This document shows positions 42,001 through 54,300 of a stretch of 64,000 bases of DNA, piece after piece. Location of the stretch: positions 24,468,412-24,532,411 of the forward strand of contig NC_092675.1 in NCBI RefSeq assembly GCF_964355755.1, written 5' to 3'. The position numbers and the translations under genes are program-made. Each line of letters starts with the position of its first letter. The first letter of the stretch is position 1. The stretch comes from Antedon mediterranea (taxonomy: Eukaryota > Echinodermata > Crinoidea > Comatulida > Antedonidae). The notes below the pieces were generated by a model that made no database searches, was not told the DNA's origin, and saw only the letters and a list, made by a program, of their open reading frames with translations.

Positions 42001-44713
42001 TCCTATTAAGGCCCATTACAAATACTAAATAAACAGCTTTACTCAATATAAAATAAAAATATGAAACTGATTTACTAATCTTACTTGTAGTTTTCTGCAT
42101 GTTTTAGTTTATATCTTTTAGAATCTTCTGTACTTAAACCAGCAAACATATAGTAGAAGATATGAAAATTCTCTTCCTCTGAATTTTGATAAATAACACG
42201 TGACTTCTCAAGCAGATATTCTGAAATTTTAGCTCCCATGACTTCATAAAAAAAACACAGTTGTATTAGAAATATAAAAATAAATTTCTACAAATGGTCA
42301 CAAATACCAATTGATAATTGTGCTGCACCAATACTTTGGCATATTCTTACAATCGAGAATATCTACTTTTCTACGTTCTACTAAGTACAAATAATTTGAA
42401 CATTCCTTGTACTGTATTTGGAAAAGATTTTAAGTTTCAAATAGAAAATAAGGCCTAGTGTTTAACATTCATACTTTTTTATTTACAAAAATGTTTTTTA
42501 TTATTCAATTAGAATTTTGAGAACAGAAAGAAATAATATGATGGCAGAAATAAAGTTCTAGAGATGGATGGGGCATGGTCTGACGAAAAGATGAAAGGGT
42601 AAATAAGTTAGAAGTTGGATGTAGAAAAGTAAAGGTGACCTGCAAAGATATGATAAAAGAAAGATCAGTTTGGAAGAAAATGATGCACAAAACAGGAAGA
42701 AGTAGAGAGATCGTGTAACAGCATGGGTGAGTGTCAGTGACTACTTGGAAGAAGGAGAAAATTGCTTTTAATAAAAGATGATGATTGGTATGCCTTTAAC
42801 TTACCAGCACCATTCATGAATTTAAGCTGAATATATTTTCCAAATCTACTTGAGTTATCATTCATAACTGTTTGTGCATTGCCAAATGCCTCAAGTAGAG
42901 GATTCACCTATAAATATAGAAAAAAACAAAGCCATTATTATTTGAATTTACAGTTATTTACAGGTTATGGAGAAAGCATCATCTTTTACTCTTTTCATGC
43001 ATATAATTCTAGTAAGTTATTATTTGATTTTTTTAATTTTTCAACTCTTTGATATGAAGTTTATTATATCTGCATATTTGTTTAATTTCATATATCTTTC
43101 ATATTTATATTTAGTTTGTGTCTCTTGATAAAATGTCTTCTTTCTTCTTCTGTAGGCATATTTTATTAGTTATGATGGTTGTCTTTTCTAAAATTTTATC
43201 AGGTAATATAACTAAAATAAACGCATTTATCATTTTTAATTACCTGTAGAATCTGTTGTTCAAGTTGAGATTTGCCATGACAAATGTCAATGAGGTGTTT
43301 AATGATCAATTTGGTGCTCTCTGTCTTCCCAGCTCCACTTTCACCACTTTAACAAAAAAAGAATATCTTTAAAAAAAATTATTTTTAACACCATACTGTT
43401 CAATTGCATACTTTGTTTTTTTCAAAAATATATTATTCATTCTCAATTGAGGACATTTGGATTGGGTTCTCTGTGTACCAACAGCATGCACAGTGCAACG
43501 CTCACAATGTACTGCTGTACATGGAAGGGGCTGATATTGATCAGACACGTCACCAAGGTTACCTCCAGAAATGCACTGGGTTCTTGAAAGCGCCTACGAG
43601 TCAGATGTGTACACTAGAACTTAGTACTCGTCCGAGAAGACTTGTTCTATTATCGAGGAGAGCATGAACCATTTGTCCATTTTATGGCACTATATGCATA
43701 TTTTGTTTATCTGTTGTAAAGACCAGATAAACCACTGCTTTATACTTGGGTCAGAACGCAAAAGCAATGGTCTCACAAAAATAAATTACCTGATAACAAT
43801 ACACTGGTTTCTTTTACCCCCTATTGAACTTCCCGTCACCATAGCCTGATATGCAGCATCAGATACTCCAAATATATGTGGCGGATTCGCAGTACGCTTT
43901 TGGCTCTTGTATTTTTCAGAAACCTAAAGAAAACATTATTTTTATTGAATTGGATGAGATACTATACATTATATTTTCTTTTGATTGTCTGAAATGTAAG
44001 ATTTAAATATATATTATATAAATCCAAACTTGCGTTCCATATTTATATAATAATAATGTATTGTTGTATTGTTTTGATATAATAACAACAATGCACTTTA
44101 GTACTTTATGCCCTCTAATATTGGAAAGATAAGGCATTACAAACGTTTTTCAATCAGGGTACTACTGTAATAAAGTACATTAGTACAAAATACATTAATT
44201 GGTTTTGTTTCAATTATTACTATGCACTTTTAATGTAACATTTCCTGTTCGCTATCAAATAAAACAGTATGCATGCATTATTACGTTCTCTGTAAACATT
44301 GACCTTGGATTTATTTACTATTGTTATGATACGCATGGCTTTGTTATGGTAATTTTTGTAAAGTACACCTTCTTACCTCTTTCCCATAAATCCCAATGTC
44401 TCGAAATGGATTCACGGCTACTAAAATATCTCCAACATAGGTCTGAAAAGATTATATATTTTTAATATTAACATACTTTGTTTAAAATGCATTGAATTTT
44501 CAGTACTAAGCCTACTACGTCGACTCTTGTACCCACTACCAATGACGTGTACTGTAAACAACCAAGAAGGGGCTCTAATTATTAGCCCTGAAAGTAACTC
44601 ACGTAAATTTTATCCTGGTTGTAGCGGCATTTCAGTTCTTCAAGTAGAATTGCTTCATCAAGATTAGAGAGAGTTGCTAAATCGTCTATATTTCCAATAT
44701 CAGTTCGAGACAT
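27057..44713 (-). CDS. Unconventional myosin with C-terminal SH2 domain (class XXVIII-like)
   Basis: 29 minus-strand GT-AG exons (high-low): 44713-44603, 44442-44377, 43923-43790, 43346-43244, 42907-42805, 42241-42085, 41842-41737, 41255-41136, 41011-40783, 40523-40423, 39611-39525, 38790-38725, 37869-37753, 37503-37392, 36861-36782, 36179-36114, 35825-35706, 35386-35301, 34967-34872, 33865-33609, 33363-33251, 33058-32859, 32163-32074, 31563-31446, 30767-30720, 29776-29696, 28674-28540, 27289-27251, 27125-27057. Total 3210 nt, 1069 aa plus stop, in phase throughout. Motor about 1-697: P-loop GESGAGKT (105-112), switch I NDNSSRFG (154-161), switch II DIFGFE (380-385), basic loop 2 (538-564), actin-site HFIRCVKPN. 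One IQ motif ([13 protein letters not shown], from 713), short coiled coil to about 770, PPPP segment, SH2 about 869-946 with FLIRVSES, acidic Tyr-rich tail, end SIRSFFSKK. No kinase domain precedes the motor, unlike class III. As I recall, IQ + coiled coil + SH2 is the class XXVIII layout; the class needs a phylogeny. Confidence 0.9.
28755..28940 (+). repeat. Interspersed repeat TATACAAATAAAAGATGTCA, copy 2
   Basis: It matches the repeat at 26145-26330 in its start block, its GTAC-ATATTTG block and its CCTGGTAC right part. In this copy the centre also folds back: TTATACAAATAAA near 28759 pairs with TTTATTTTGTATAA near 28860. It lies in the myosin intron just above exon 28674-28540. Confidence 0.55.
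30228..30265. repeat. Perfect palindrome, 18-nt arms
   Basis: CCATAGAGATATTATAGT (30228-30245) and its exact reverse complement (30248-30265) are separated by TC. Both sides carry CAGTATGGTTTAC words, so the palindrome is embedded in direct repeats of GGTTAC/GTTTAC between about 30100 and 30290. It lies in a myosin intron. Confidence 0.75.
30971..31136. mobile_element. MITE with arms of about 60 bp, CTTGTCTACACTATCAAAC type
   Basis: The left arm (from 30971) and the reverse complement of the right arm (ending 31136) share GTCTACACTATCAAACTTTA, GTGACAAAAAA and GATGTGCCCA, with few mismatches over about 60 bp. Only about 45 bp lies between. The 73-codon open frame over it is a by-product. It is in the myosin intron between exons 31563-31446 and 30767-30720. 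Confidence 0.75.
31446..32885 (-). other. SH2-domain exons of the myosin tail
   Basis: The SH2 domain is split over three exons: the end of 33058-32859 ([10 protein letters not shown], alpha A entry with the conserved Trp), 32163-32074 ([20 protein letters not shown], with the phosphate-binding Arg at about residue 894, then RFGYSMSI) and 31563-31446 ([17 protein letters not shown], then [13 protein letters not shown]). Both the invariant Arg and the beta-D region are kept, so the domain should bind phosphotyrosine. Exon phases 2, 2 and 0 match the frame of the whole gene. Confidence 0.85.
31839..31860. repeat. Perfect palindrome, CATGGAGGTATA family, copy 2
   Basis: A 22-nt perfect palindrome starts CATGGAGGTATA. 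It is flanked by TCAAAC on the left and CTCAAAC on the right, as at 1797-1831. It lies in the myosin intron just above exon 31563-31446. The shared flanks show that this is one repeat family. Confidence 0.7.
34107..34178 (-). pseudogene. tRNA-like pseudogene or SINE head
   Basis: On the minus strand 72 nt start GCCCCAGTGGTCTAATGG, with an A-box (TGGTCTAATGG). A stem around TATAT and a B-box-like GGTTCAAATC follow, and the 3' end is TTGAGGCA. The acceptor arms pair except for one C-A mismatch (and a terminal G-T). The T stem does not pair well and the anticodon loop is irregular. It is more likely a decayed tRNA copy or the head of a SINE than a working gene. It lies in a myosin intron. Confidence 0.4.
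36782..36861 (-). CDS. Myosin loop 2 exon (phase-corrected)
   Basis: The long open frame across this region reads [14 protein letters not shown] and ends at a stop, but the phases of the flanking exons require another frame. Read so, it gives [20 protein letters not shown] and then KSRRRR, joining IFKG upstream and RTPKVMK downstream. A Ser/Arg/Lys-rich stretch is expected for actin-binding loop 2. The donor is GTAAGAAC and the acceptor TTTTTTTCAG. Confidence 0.8.
38941..39110 (+). mobile_element. Penelope-like fragment with hammerhead-type core, copy 1
   Basis: CTGATGA (38947-38953) is followed by a stem GGGC-loop-GCCC and GAAA (38970-38973), the order CUGAUGA / stem II / GAAA of a hammerhead ribozyme. 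Then CTCTACTAAC could give a very short stem III and a UA cleavage site. Downstream lies a conserved block ending ATCTCCATTGAGATCCAGCC and ACTGATACCCACAGCATTG. A second copy is at 57345-57510. Penelope-like elements and retrozymes commonly carry such ribozymes; stem I is not convincing here. It is in a myosin intron. Confidence 0.5.
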
Positions 44714-47700
44714 ATTTAATGATTACAATCCTCAAAGTGTCTACTACTATTAGGTAGTATAATACTACCAACTCATTATATCGACAACAGGTGCGGTCAT
44801 TCCGAATAAAAATAGAAAAGGTATTGTCACTAGCATATACAATACAAACAATATATACCAGTATCTGATTGGTTACCTTTATTTAATGTATGCGTCATAA
44901 TGCATCATCAGGTAAGTTATTGAAGTTTACCGATCAACCATGATATAACGGGCGTATACAGACGTTCTGTTACGTCAATTGCTGTAAACTGAATTAATCA
45001 TCACACAATTTAATGAAAAATACTAACAAAATAACATAAGCCTATCTGGTTTCCTAACCTTATTTTGGTTTTTTTAGATAGTACCTAGGTGATCAGGTCT
45101 GGGGGACGAGCTTTAGGCCTACAACGTTACACTATTTACTTCCACACTGTGCTAATAGTATCCTACCTTGCAATAATGTGTATACATAATATTTTGGACT
45201 ACAAACTAGAAAACTGTACATTAAGTTCTGAAACTGTGTATGAAAACAAACATTATTTTATATCGACATCAATATTCTAGAATCAGAATAAATTCTAGTA
45301 AAGGACGATCATACGGATTAACATTTACAACCTAAAAGACAAAAGTCTTTTAAAGAAAAAATCGTATAAAGTTGTGTAAAAATAGAATGTTTATGAACAG
45401 TTACAACTTATATTTACCTATTGGTTTTGCTCACTTTATATTCCTGTTTTGTGATATAAAAGGCATTATACTTAATTAAAATAGGTAAATCTTAACTTAA
45501 CTCAAATATATTTTCCAAATCCACTGAATTACTTTGATCCAGGCATTGTCTCTTTCGGTTTGTAAACTGATGTATTTCCGTCAAAATGTTCCCTTCAACG
45601 GATCAGCTCTTATAAGACAATTTAATTCCAGCTCGATTTGGGCTATTTCATATACCATCAAGTTTTCGTGGCATTTTTACATATGTGTTCGTCTATATTT
45701 TTATCTGCATACTTAAAAATATCTCCTTCCTATTCTCACTATCGATAGGATGTCATTGCCCAATTGATTGATTGCAACATTTACAATTTGACAGAAAATG
45801 AGCTAATACATCTTCTGAATCGGCTGGGTACATTTGATTTGCGTTCAAGCGCTTCATTTTAAAAAACATGGAACTCTTTTTGAGTGATTATCCTGGAAAG
45901 CATTCTCGGTTTGTGGTTCAAACATATCTCCATTGTTGGACTTGAGTATCCGCTGTTCCTGGTAAGTTGTTGTCATTCTCTATTGGGTCACGATTGCTGA
46001 GATTATCAATATATATTTTATTGTTCTTGTTGTTATTGGTGCTTTTCCTCCCTCCTATTGTCATAGGCAAATTACTAATGACAAACATTATCAAGCAAAA
46101 CAATTCATTCCTTCAATATCATGCATGGGTGCTATCTTGTTCTTAAATAACAAATGAACACATTTCTCTACTCTCTTTTTTTTTACGTGTTTTAAAACTT
46201 TCTTTAACAACTTTTTCTTTGTAATTTTAGTGGAGTTGCTTGCTATTCTCGTACGATTAGGGTTACTTCTTTTTTTTTTCAATTTACGAATAGTTCGTTG
46301 ATGAGGTCAACCACTTAAATTATCTAGGCTCAGTTAAAACATCCACTGCAAACTGCACAATTGATATTAAGCCAATGTTTGGAATGGCTAAAAGATAGAT
46401 AGAACTTCAGGAATGATCACGGTCTTACAACAGCACTGAAGATGAAATTAATCAAAACTTGTATGGAGTGTATTTCTTTACGTTAAGAAAGCCAATGCGA
46501 ATCGGATGCTTGCTGCTGAAATGTGGTTCTTAAAAAGATTACTAAAAATCACATGGGAAGAGAAAAGAACAAACAAAACAAGGAACTTGGTGTGAAGAGA
46601 CAACTGCTTTGAGAGATCGTGAAAAGAAAGCTAGCCTACGTTGGCCACATCTTAAGAAGCGGAAGTGCACTAACACTACAGATTTTTTTTTCGTCAACGG
46701 TTATTTTTATTTCAATATGAGATGAATACAGAAAAAGTTCACATAATAGACAATGAAGCAACTAGAATCATATTGAGTATATACACTAAAAGAATAAAAT
46801 ATTCTTGTCACGTAACGTCACGTAAGACCCTTTTTAAACTAAAATCATATATTTAATTAACTACCGGTAAGTAAACAGATAAAGTAAATCAGACAATAAA
46901 CCAAATATCGAATAAATGAAAACAAAATATTAATAAGAAACATCAGTACGACATCATCAGATAATAGAAAGAAGGGTAGAAGGGAAGAGAAAGAGAGGAC
47001 GGCAGAAGAAACAATAGTTTGATAACATCAATGAGTTGACAGGATCGAATTTAGTTCAAGCCAAAACGGACCTGCTTGGAAAAACAAATGAGATGTGAAC
47101 AGATGGTAGCCAATCATCAGTATTGACGACAGCCGAACTTGAACTTGAGTACGCATTGTGATTGCATTTTTTTATTTTGTGATAAACCCCATGATTATAT
47201 ACCATATATTTCATTTCTTTTGTTGTATATGCAAATAAATCCTCTTGCACTTAATAATGTCATTTCAAGGTAAATAATAAAAGGACACTTCTTGGTGAAA
47301 CAGTCTAATAAATACAATGTAGACTGGGTTTTGGAGTTGCATACATTTGATATATTTATTGTATCTAAAACATAATTAGCATAAAAAAGACTATGGTCAA
47401 CTTTTAAACATAAATATATTATATTAACATATGTATAAAGAATAGTAAAATGAAATATGTACAAGATGAAATAGACTACTAACAACACTAAAGTCAGTAT
47501 TTACATTATTTACAAAAAAAGAATGTTCAGCTCCCAAAACCGCGTAATTCATGTTGGAAAATAGACATTATTACTGTAGGCCTATATTACATTGTTACTT
47601 GGTACATGGCCAAACCATTTTTTTTCCTTTAACAATTTAAATATATTGAAATGTTTTTTAAATAGTTCTACAAATAAAAAAAAAATAATCTGTTTTTTCA

Positions 47701-48336
47701 AACTTAATAAATACTTTGTATAAATTAAAAACTTAGAAAAAGTAGTTTTTTATGTTTAAAACTGTTAAATTGATAATACAGTAGTAATACTGTTTGTAAA
47801 ACTTGAAATTAAAAAAGCATTATACGGTTTGTGTTTCAAACCGTTTCTAATATACATGTTCTTATAAAACTTACACTACTTTCTTTGGTGTTTGGAATTT
47901 AAAAAGTCAAATTTATATTGTCATAAAATACAATAAATGTATATTACTGTATAAATCATCAATTGTTTTTAAACTACAGTAATATAAAATGTATGAAATT
48001 AAAAGTAAAAAACACAGGTATGGTACAGTAGGTGTCAACAAAAACAAAGCTAATATGGGTTTAGTTTTACTTTCTGTTGATAATACTGACAATAAAAACC
48101 AACTGACAAACCAGTAATGGTTCGAGTAATAAGGTACGCTAAAATGTAATCTTGCTTTTAAGAAACAGGCACATACCTGCTTCACACTATAGTTTTAGGC
48201 AGTGCAACTTAGCAGAATTGAACACTATGGCTATTATGAAAGCATACAATGGTAATTAGTATTAACATAGCAAATGTCAGAGATTATGCATATAATTATG
48301 CAAATAATTATGCAAAATTAATCAAAACTTGAGATA
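44714..48336. other. Region between myosin start and CSPG4 stop
   Basis: No intact gene recognised. It should hold the myosin promoter/5' UTR (right of 44713) and the CSPG4 3' UTR (left of 48337). A decayed RTE-like LINE lies at 46290-46690. The rest is AT-rich, and short open frames on both strands lack domain support. A serine-rich/poly-Lys frame at 46091-46282 (minus) looks like low-complexity sequence. Confidence 0.5.
46290..46690 (+). pseudogene. Decayed RTE-like LINE, 3' part of ORF
   Basis: With frameshifts, the plus strand reads EVNHLNYLGSVKT, then AEMWFLKRLLKITWE, EKRTNKTRNL, RQLL, and VKRKLAYVGHILRSGS. This succession (YLGS; W-RR-L-I-W; the KR-L-Y-GH-LR block) is the conserved C-terminal region of RTE-type non-LTR retrotransposons. 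It contains several frame breaks and stops, so it is inactive. Confidence 0.7.
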
Positions 48337-51300
48337 TTAGACCCAATACTGGCTCTTTTTTAATTTAGGAGTATGCATTCCATGAGAGTCATGAGATAGA
48401 CTATAAGACAATGAACCTGTGCCATTTGAATTTATACTTACCATCGACGATTTCTTAATAGAGGACGGAGAAGGAGGACGTCCAAGTGCTGTGACAGTTA
48501 CCTGTGGTACTGCTGGACTTGCCACAGGACGATGTAGTGAACCAGATCCATTGTATGGAAATTCATGCGATGCTGCACTATAATTCACAGCACACACATT
48601 GAGAGGAGGTAAAATACCAGCTCGTCCTGGTATTGTTGAAGCACCCGGGTATGGCCCACCATCCATGTCTGGATATGGCGACTCTCGTCCACTATTACTT
48701 TCCTTTCGCTTTTTTTTCACTACAACTAAAACTACTACAAATATTATGATAAGAAAAGCAATGATTACAATAATGATTGGAATGATAATTGGAAACAGAC
48801 TACTGTCCGAAGGAACATTGTCAATATTCTCTTTAATATACACTGGTAATGTTGTAAGTGGTTCTTCTGTGCCAATATCTTTGGCAACACTTGACAGATC
48901 AAAGTCTGCAACAAAATTAGGCCCAACTACTGTACCACTACCTGTATCAAATGAAGTTGTTTCAAATATTTCTGTAGTAGGTTGAAAGGGAGAGGGGAAT
49001 ATTGTAAAAAATCCATTTAATTGAACAGGTTGGGCTTTTATTGAGCTAACAAGTAAACTGTACATATCAGTCAAAGTTTCATTATCTTCAAGATCAACAT
49101 GATGCATTTCAACAGCAACAAAACCTTCTGTTAGATCCATGAATGTAAATTCTGATAATTGTATCGATGTTGATGCATTTATTATGGCACCATAAGCTGG
49201 GTTATCTACAACGGTAAAGATTAGATCTGTCTCAGTATTTTCCTGAAGCTTGGTTGCACTGATTTGATCTGTAGAAAGTTGGAATGTATCTTCAGTAGTG
49301 ACATTGAAACTGTTAAGAACAAATGCAGGTACAACAGTGATGTTAAGCGAGCACTCTTGAGAAATTGTCTCATCAACTGTTGCAACATATGAGAAACTAT
49401 CACCAGATACAGAAAGATCCCACTGTACGTATTGAACCAGTTCCATGTCAACGTCATCTTGTAAAAATACTGTTACAATTTTTCCTTGCATCACAAAATT
49501 TCCAAATTTAGGTGCTGTAGTAATGTTGTAAGCAAGTTGCAATTTGTTACCATTTGTTGTTGAATTTAAATTGGATCTGTCAAGAAATATTTCAGTATTT
49601 CCTTGAAGAAGAAAAATATCTTTACCAGGCATTACGTCTATTGTGGTTGGAATGACTTTAACACTGAGGAGTTTGAACAAAGGTTTATGAGCACCATCTG
49701 AGACTTCAAAGGTAATGGCACCTGGTGTTGTACTGCCATCCTGAATAAACAGTATATCATGTGCGTTTATGTCTCCTTGTGTGAATGTCATGACATGGAG
49801 CTGTATGTTAGGTTTTAAAGTAATATACCCATTGGTTGGTTGAGTAAGAAGTTTGTATACTATCTGATCTGGTGGAGTGTCTTGATCGATGGTCTGCAAG
49901 TCATTTTTAGTGACAACATATTCTGCTCCTTGTGGAACCTCCATCAATAACTGCTTTGTAACAATCTCAAACATTTCATCATTAACTGGAGTAATAGTAA
50001 TATTAATTAGTTCACTTTGACTAGTAACAACCAAATTCTGTTCATCTACAAGTGCAACTTTGATTTTTATAAAGTCTTTTTCAGTGTCTGAATCATCATG
50101 CACATATGTAATCTCATTCTTTTCTATGTTTTGATTTGTAAAGGTTTCATTTAATTCCATATCAATGTTATTTAACTTGAGAATTCCTTTATTTGGAAGT
50201 TCCGTTACAGCATAAAGAATTTTGAGATTTTCATCTTTTCCATCAGAAAATGATGGAAATGTAAACAGCTTCTCAGTAAACAGATTTGTGACACGAATGA
50301 CAACTTGTTCGCCTTCTGTTACATTCAAACCACTATTATGTATATTCATGCTCTCATTAGCCTGAAGTGGGGTAATAGTAATGTTAACCATTCGATTAGT
50401 GAGGTTTTGTGAAAAAGGAACAAAAACATCAAATCTGAAAGAATCATGTATTGCTGGATTATGTATATCTGTATGTAGATAACATATAGTGCCATTTGAG
50501 ATGTCATTCTGTGTAAACTGGCTAACTTGAAGGTGTGAAGAACTGGTTGCAGAAGTTAATTTTACAATCTCTCCATGCTGAGGATTCTGAGTGATGACAT
50601 AAGTGATTGGATATCCTTGAATTTCCTGATTGGCAGTAACCAGCATGTTATCAATTGTGATTGGTTTTAAAGAGTGAGTACTAACTTTGAAAGGTTGGTT
50701 ACTTGTTAAGCGTATTCTAAGTTCTTTTGCTGTAATGCTGAATATCTGTCGATTTGAAGTGTGGGTACCATCTGTAACATGAAAGGGAAATCCACCCGTA
50801 CAGGAACCTAGAAGAAAAACAAATAAAATGGAAATTACTATTATACAATCAATAAAAGGCATTCAGGCATTATTAATAACATCAGCGTCATAACTGAATA
50901 AAAGTAATAAACTAATTTACAGCACATTTCCAAGAAATCTCTTATTTGGAGTGACATATTTTTTAATGAAACATGTTTATTTATGATTAGTACACATTGA
51001 ATATTGTATTCGGATTTAGTGTATTACCTCTGTGTACAAAAATGACTTTTTCCTCATCCAGATCTTGCTGGGTAAAGGTCAAAATCGATTGGTTCCTGGC
51101 TCCTTTCATAATCAAGTGACCATTATTTGCTGAAGTTAATGTGTACACAAGTTCATTTGGACCAGAATCTTCATCAACGGTTCTTAGTACATCTCCAGAA
51201 AGAATTGCAGTAGAGTTAATGATAACCCCAAGTCCTTTATTTACAAGAACATTTGGTTTGTGATCATTAACAGTTAGCACATTAACCAGCATTTTGTATG

Positions 51301-54300
51301 TGTTGCTGACCTTACCAATTTTGGTGAAATTTGCAATGAAAGAGAAGCTATCAAGCAGGGTATTGCTACCATCATGAACATAGTAGACAAACTCATCTTG
51401 GATATCTTCCTTTGTGAAACTGGTGATGGGAACTCCTGCATTTCTATAGTGATCCAATATTCCATGTGATGGATTTGTAGTCAGTTGGATGATGTAATCA
51501 TCTCCTTCATAGTATGGATGGTCAATACTAATGATTTCTGGTGTTATTGCTTTAGATCCACCTTCTTTCACAGTGATATTGTTAATAGTTAGTGGAATAA
51601 TATGTGGTGCAATTTCAATAGTAAATGTAAGATTATAAAGCATTGATTGTCCATTATTAACATCGTATGTAAATGTATCTTGACTTTTACCTGCATCTTT
51701 GGTTTGAATATATTCTACTCTTCCTTGATTGACATCATGCTGAGTAAAAGTGAATTCTGCATCTCTTCTTTTTCTTGTATGTCTATTGGAGTTTAATTGT
51801 AAAATACCATATCTAGGTAATTTATTCACCATAAAAATAATATCGCCTGGTAAAGAATTCTCATGGTATACTCTAAGGTTTGACTTGCTCAGGACAACAG
51901 CTTTGCCTTGCTCCACAAAAAAGGGCTTGTTCTTAAAAATCTTTGGTGGAACCTGATGACTTTCAACATAAATGCTAATGGTAAGTGATCCATCCGTAAC
52001 TAGATCTCTAGAAACAACAACAAAATCAAATCTATCCTTTAGATTTTCTAGACTATTTGTCTGTTCCGTACTCTGGTACTCAATTTTCTCCAAATACATA
52101 TCTTCAAATGTAAATGATGTAACTGGGGAACCAAGATTCAGGATTTGTCCAAATACTGCAGGTTTCACAATATCAACAACAACATTTTTGTCCTTTATAT
52201 TCATATTTGTTTCAAGTTGCAAGTATGAACCAGTAATAGTAGTGGTAGCACCATGTTTTACAGGCAATTCAGAATTGGTTGTAACAGTGAGAAATGGATC
52301 AGAAGCTATGACTTTAAAATAAGAAGTTGTTAATCGACTTTGATCATCATCTCTAACAACCAACAACATGCGAGCCTCATCCACACCATTGTGCTTAAAT
52401 AGTAACTTTTCTTCATCAATATCTCTCTGGCGAAACCTATATACTTGCGTTTCAACATCATGAACCCAAACAAACTGTCCATTGCGTATTCCCTGTCTTC
52501 TGATTTCAATATCAGCATTATCAAAATTGATATCGTCATCTACAAATTTCAAATCTCTGTTGGTGAGAAGTTTCTTCCCATTCCGAACAACATGAAAAGG
52601 TTTGTCTACAATACGTCTAGGTTTATGATCATTGATCAAAATCACAGTTATATTAAAGTATCCAGGCTGTTGCACTTCATGCATTATTCCGGCTTGGTCA
52701 ACAAATGAAGTTGATGCTAAGAAATTAAATGAGTCATTAAAACCTTCTGAATGATCATGTTGGTAGCGAACAGCACCATCTACAAGATCACTGTTAAAAA
52801 ATGCTGAAATATTTCTAGATACAATTTTAGATGTTGAATCAATCAGCTGCAAAGAACCATGTTGCAAAGTTGATGTTAAAATGAACTCAAAATCCTCATT
52901 TTCCTCTACACTCACATATAATTGTTGAGCAGTTATTAGGCCTGATGCACCTTCTTTAACTGTGATTCCCAAATTTGTCATATTTAGTGGTCCAACTTCC
53001 GACACAAAGGAAAGATTGAATTTTAAGTGTGATGATTGCGCATTAGAAACAAAAGCTTGAAAGAGAAAAGAATCATTAATAGTTTGACCAACATCATCAT
53101 TTATTTTATACTCTATGATTCCATTATTTATATCTCTTTGAGTGAAATTTTGACCAACCATTATTTTGTCTCCATTTTTTAGCAAATGACCCTTCAATGG
53201 AGGTCTGAGTATATTAAATCTTACTGGTGATGGAAAGGGTGCATCTATAACATCTGCTGACAAACTTTCCTGTGTAATCAATCCTTGTCGTTGTTTATTA
53301 AGTGTTAATCCAGTGTTGTTCAAGATTCTAATTTCAGTAATAAGTATATTTACTAAAACTCGTATATCCTCACTGGTTTGATCCAAGCAAGTCGCACGAA
53401 CAGAAAAGGCATCACGCTTTCGACCGGCTCCATAATTATAATTATTAAGAATGTATCGTAACTTGTGTTTATCAATATGCCGTTGAGTGAATATGTTAAC
53501 CTTTTTCCAAAGATTTCCATTTGTATTTTTCTGTATCTCACCATATCGTGGATTAGCAACTATTTCATAGCTTACGTCTAGTTCTTGATTGTTGGCATTT
53601 GATTCTATATCTAAATTCTCTTTTGTTATGATGACAGAATTTCCTGGATTGACACGCAATTTAGTACCATGAATCACAGACAGCTCTAAAGGGACTGCTT
53701 CAATTCGTAATGGCACTGGCCGGCTATATTTAAATCCATCGTTAACACGTAGTGTAACTCTTGATTTATTTGTAGGCCCAGTATGTACAAAAAATACCCT
53801 CCCTGCATTAACATCAGCTTGTGTGAAATCTTTTGTACGTAAATTGTCTACCGTTACATAGCCAATTTTTCTTGAATCTAAAACAGAATATGTTAAATTG
53901 CTTGTGTCTGTATCAGGATCATTAGCATTTAGTTCAGTTGATGACAATACAATGCTGGACCTTCGAATTATTTTAAGAATGTTATCAGATGGTATCAAAA
54001 GTTTTGGTGGGTCATTCACAGGTATTACATTCACATCTAAATTAAATTCTGCATTTTCAAACTGTTCTGGTAAGTTGTTCTTCCCAATCACTTCCAACAC
54101 TAGCTTGATCTTATCTTTGAAATGTTCACTACCATCATGCCGATATGTAATCTTAGAAGAACCACTTAAATCGAGTAGAGTAAATTGCTCCGTTTTATCA
54201 TTCTTCCTTAAAACATATCGATACAATCCACCATGCTTCGGCGGTTTTTGCTGGCGAAACAAAATTTGGGATGGACGTAAACTGTATAACGTAAGGTCAA

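Noticed and set aside
42500-42740. Purine-rich plus-strand stretch in a myosin intron with [18 protein letters not shown]-like reading
   Set aside because: It may be a decayed LINE end, but no diagnostic motif is clear; not called.
48599-48985. 128-codon plus-strand frame
   Set aside because: Antisense shadow of the CSPG4 TM/tail exon; no independent features.
50808-50862. Signal-peptide-like start MPFIDCIIVISILFVFLLGSC at the start of the second CSPG4 exon
   Set aside because: The hydrophobic part is translated intron (polypyrimidine tract before the acceptor at 50808). Splicing from 51028 to 50807 keeps the CSPG repeat in frame (VHRGSCTGG). An alternative promoter here is possible but unsupported.
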